From Ruoffia sp044336205 (GTDB taxonomy: Bacteria > Bacillota > Bacilli > Lactobacillales > Aerococcaceae), in the NCBI GenBank assembly GCA_044336205.1, contig CP172318.1, forward strand, positions 1,426,001-1,490,000: 64,000 nt of DNA, in the 5' to 3' direction. The notes beneath the pieces are model-generated. The model was not told the DNA's origin. It did not search any database and was given only the letters and a program-made list of their open reading frames with translations. How positions within the stretch are numbered: position 1 is the stretch's first letter; every line of letters starts with the position of its first letter. Of this stretch, positions 62,402 through 64,000 are shown piece after piece. The position numbers were made by a program, and so were the translations under genes.

Positions 62402-63758
62402 GGTCTGTCACCTCCGTTAATACTGACACAAACTCATCAATTTCTTGACGTGTTCGCTTCTCAGTCACACATAACAGATAACTATGTGGTTGTCCTGTCA
62501 TCTTACTCGCGTCATAACCACCGATAAAACCGTGTTCATATAACTTTCGATTCACTTCTTCAACATCTTGATCTAGTTGAATCACAAATTCATTAAAGAA
62601 TGGATGGCTGTTCAACACAGTAAATCCTTTTTCTTGAAGCTGCTTACTCATATAATGAGCTTTAGAAGTGTTTATCGAAGCCATATCAACGATACCTTGC
62701 TTCCCTAAGGCTGCCATAGCTACAGCAGAGGCTAAAGCGTATAAAGCTTGATTAGAGCTATAATTACTAGTCGCTTTCTCACGACGAATATGTTGTTCTC
62801 GAGTTGATAAAGTCATAACGAATCCACGCTGTCCTTCTTGGTCTGTAGTTTGTCCTACTATTCGACTTGGAAGTTTACGCATTAACTTCTGAGTACTTGC
62901 GAAGTATCCACAATGTGGTCCACCATAGGACATCGATATACCAAACGGTTGGACATCACCAACAACAATATCTGCTCCTAAACTACCTGGAGCTTCTAAT
63001 AAACCTAAGGCAAGTGGATTAGCAGCAACAATTAATAAAGCCTTACTCTTGTCCACAATTTCTCTAATTGTCTTTAAATCTTCAATTGAACCAAAAAAGT
63101 TTGGATATTGAATAATTACGGCAGCAGTTGATTCATCTAAGCTTTCTTCTAAAGCATTCAAATCGGTAACATCGTTATTTAAAGGAATTTCTTCTACTCC
63201 ATATTCCTTACCAAAGGCATATGTGTTTAATGTGTTGATTCCTTGTGGATTGACTGCACCAGAGATAAGTACTTTAGACGACTTTCTAACCACATTAATT
63301 GCCAAATTAGCAGCTTCTGCAATCGCATTATATCCATCATACATTCCACAATTTGCTACTTCCATCTGAGTTAGTTCACAAATCATTGATTGCCATTCGA
63401 ATAATGCTTGTAACTCACCCTGACTAATTTCAGGTTGATAAGGAACATAGGCTGTTAGAAACTCTTGCCTCGATATGATTGATTGAACAACCGAAGGAAT
63501 ATGATGATCGTAAGTACCTGCTCCAATAAAGAATGCATAATCACTAGCATTGGCATTCCTCTTCGCAAGCTTTTGGGAATGCTTAAGTAATTCATATTCA
63601 CTTAGAGCTGGATCTAAATCCATAGCTTCCTTTGTTCTAATCGATTCAGGAACATCAACAAATAGCTCATCAACAGATTCGACACCGATGGTCTCTAACA
63701 TTTTTTGACGATCTTGATCAGTATGGGGTAAATAACGAAACTTCTTCACTAAGTTCAT
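62394..63758 (-). CDS. gcvPA: Glycine dehydrogenase (decarboxylating), subunit 1
   Basis: First subunit of the two-part P-protein. The start MNLVKKFRYLPHTDQDRQKM, the segment FIGAGTYDHHIPSVVQSIISR (about 78-98) and SYGGPHCGYFA are typical. Length 454 is normal. It follows gcvH and overlaps gcvPB, giving gcvH-gcvPA-gcvPB. Works with glyA to move one-carbon units. Confidence 0.96.
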   Translation of the reverse strand: MNLVKKFRYLPHTDQDRQKMLETIGVESVDELFVDVPESIRTKEAMDLDPALSEYELLKHSQKLAKRNANASDYAFFIGAGTYDHHIPSVVQSIISRQEFLTAYVPYQPEISQGELQALFEWQSMICELTQMEVANCGMYDGYNAIAEAANLAINVVRKSSKVLISGAVNPQGINTLNTYAFGKEYGVEEIPLNNDVTDLNALEESLDESTAAVIIQYPNFFGSIEDLKTIREIVDKSKALLIVAANPLALGLLEAPGSLGADIVVGDVQPFGISMSYGGPHCGYFASTQKLMRKLPSRIVGQTTDQEGQRGFVMTLSTREQHIRREKATSNYSSNQALYALASAVAMAALGKQGIVDMASINTSKAHYMSKQLQEKGFTVLNSHPFFNEFVIQLDQDVEEVNRKLYEHGFIGGYDASKMTGQPHSYLLCVTEKRTRQEIDEFVSVLTEVTDHA

Positions 63759-63798
63759 CCTCTCAATTATTAATACTTTTCAATCAAACTGACCCAGT

Positions 63799-64000
63799 CT
63801 ATTCTTCTGTAAATGAAAGGTACGCTTCATAAGACATTAAGTTTGATACATCAAAGCTTTCTTTAGAAGTTATCTCACATATCCAACCTAATTCATATGG
63901 ATCTTCGTTCATATTCTCTGGCTCGTCTTCCAATGATTCATTAATTTTAGTAACAACACCAGCAACTGGTGTATAGATTTCAGACGTTGATTTTACTGAT
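63799..64000 (-). CDS. gcvH: Glycine cleavage system H protein, C-terminal part (cut by window edge)
   Basis: The minus strand from the edge reads SVKSTSEIYTPVAGVVTKIN and continues ELGWICEITSK to ...YEAYLSFTEE, stop at 63799. This is the lipoyl domain of GcvH; the Lys in SVKS is the expected lipoylation site. About 66 of roughly 125 residues are in the window; the N-terminus lies beyond. It precedes gcvPA by 40 bases. Confidence 0.93.
   Translation of the reverse strand, partial: SVKSTSEIYTPVAGVVTKINESLEDEPENMNEDPYELGWICEITSKESFDVSNLMSYEAYLSFTEE

Overview
The window is a continuous stretch of a low-GC Gram-positive chromosome. Gene content and order point to Lactobacillales, most likely near Aerococcaceae or Carnobacteriaceae. 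The evidence is the mraZ-type division cluster, mvaS/mvaA mevalonate genes, the tdk-prfA-prmC-tsaC-glyA-upp order, murT-gatD, spx-mecA-coiA-pepF synteny, a Ser T-box, and flavin-based extracellular electron transfer (EET) genes. The family placement is inference. No prophage, CRISPR array or recognised defence system is visible.

Layout. 1-7403 (minus): division and cell-wall cluster mraZ-rsmH-ftsL-pbp-murE-mraY-murD, running off the left edge. 7488-9248: an intact IS1182-family element separating mraZ from its usual neighbour DUF3397. 9465-12887: DUF3397, then the ywzB(DUF1146)-murA-mbl-epuA unit. 13192-15708: mevalonate genes mvaA-mvaS. 15774-15889: an unexplained structured inverted repeat. 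15967-21453: tdk-prfA-prmC-tsaC-glyA-upp. 21681-23701 (plus): murT (frameshifted) and gatD. 23763-28971: an M3 peptidase, a DUF554 protein, a lipoprotein and an AI-2E-type permease. 29174-31243 (plus): a lactonase and uppP. 31297-34153: serS with T-box, trmL, rplY.

34314-45626 holds a dispersed EET gene set: eetA-like, dmkA-fmnB, pplA, dmkB, ndh2 and eetB-like, with prsA-ytxH-hit and an unknown secreted protein in between. 46122-47051 has tRNA-Arg(CCG) and a dead polysaccharide deacetylase. 47091-49429 pairs an NAD-type isocitrate dehydrogenase with a CitMHS citrate transporter. 49697-54061 is spx, mecA, coiA, pepF. Then come trpS, an IS3 remnant, perR, an aromatic-acid-exporter-type membrane protein, an L,D-transpeptidase, a DsbA-family protein, and a glycine cleavage unit (gcvH-gcvPA-gcvPB) cut by the right edge.

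How the genes fit together. Much of the window serves the envelope: precursor synthesis (murA, murE, murD, mraY, uppP), amidation (murT/gatD), crosslinking (PBP, L,D-transpeptidase), shape (mbl) and secretion (prsA). The mevalonate genes supply isoprenoid for undecaprenyl phosphate and, with dmkB and dmkA, for a demethylmenaquinone that Ndh2 would reduce. EetA/EetB and the FMN-carrying lipoprotein PplA would then pass electrons outside, with FmnB attaching the flavin. Spx, MecA and PerR suggest redox-stress control.

Several genes are broken (murT, a DUF1801 gene, a deacetylase, a GNAT gene, an IS3 element) and mvaS lacks a canonical start at its conserved N-terminus. This is either genome decay or, for the single-base cases, possible sequence error.
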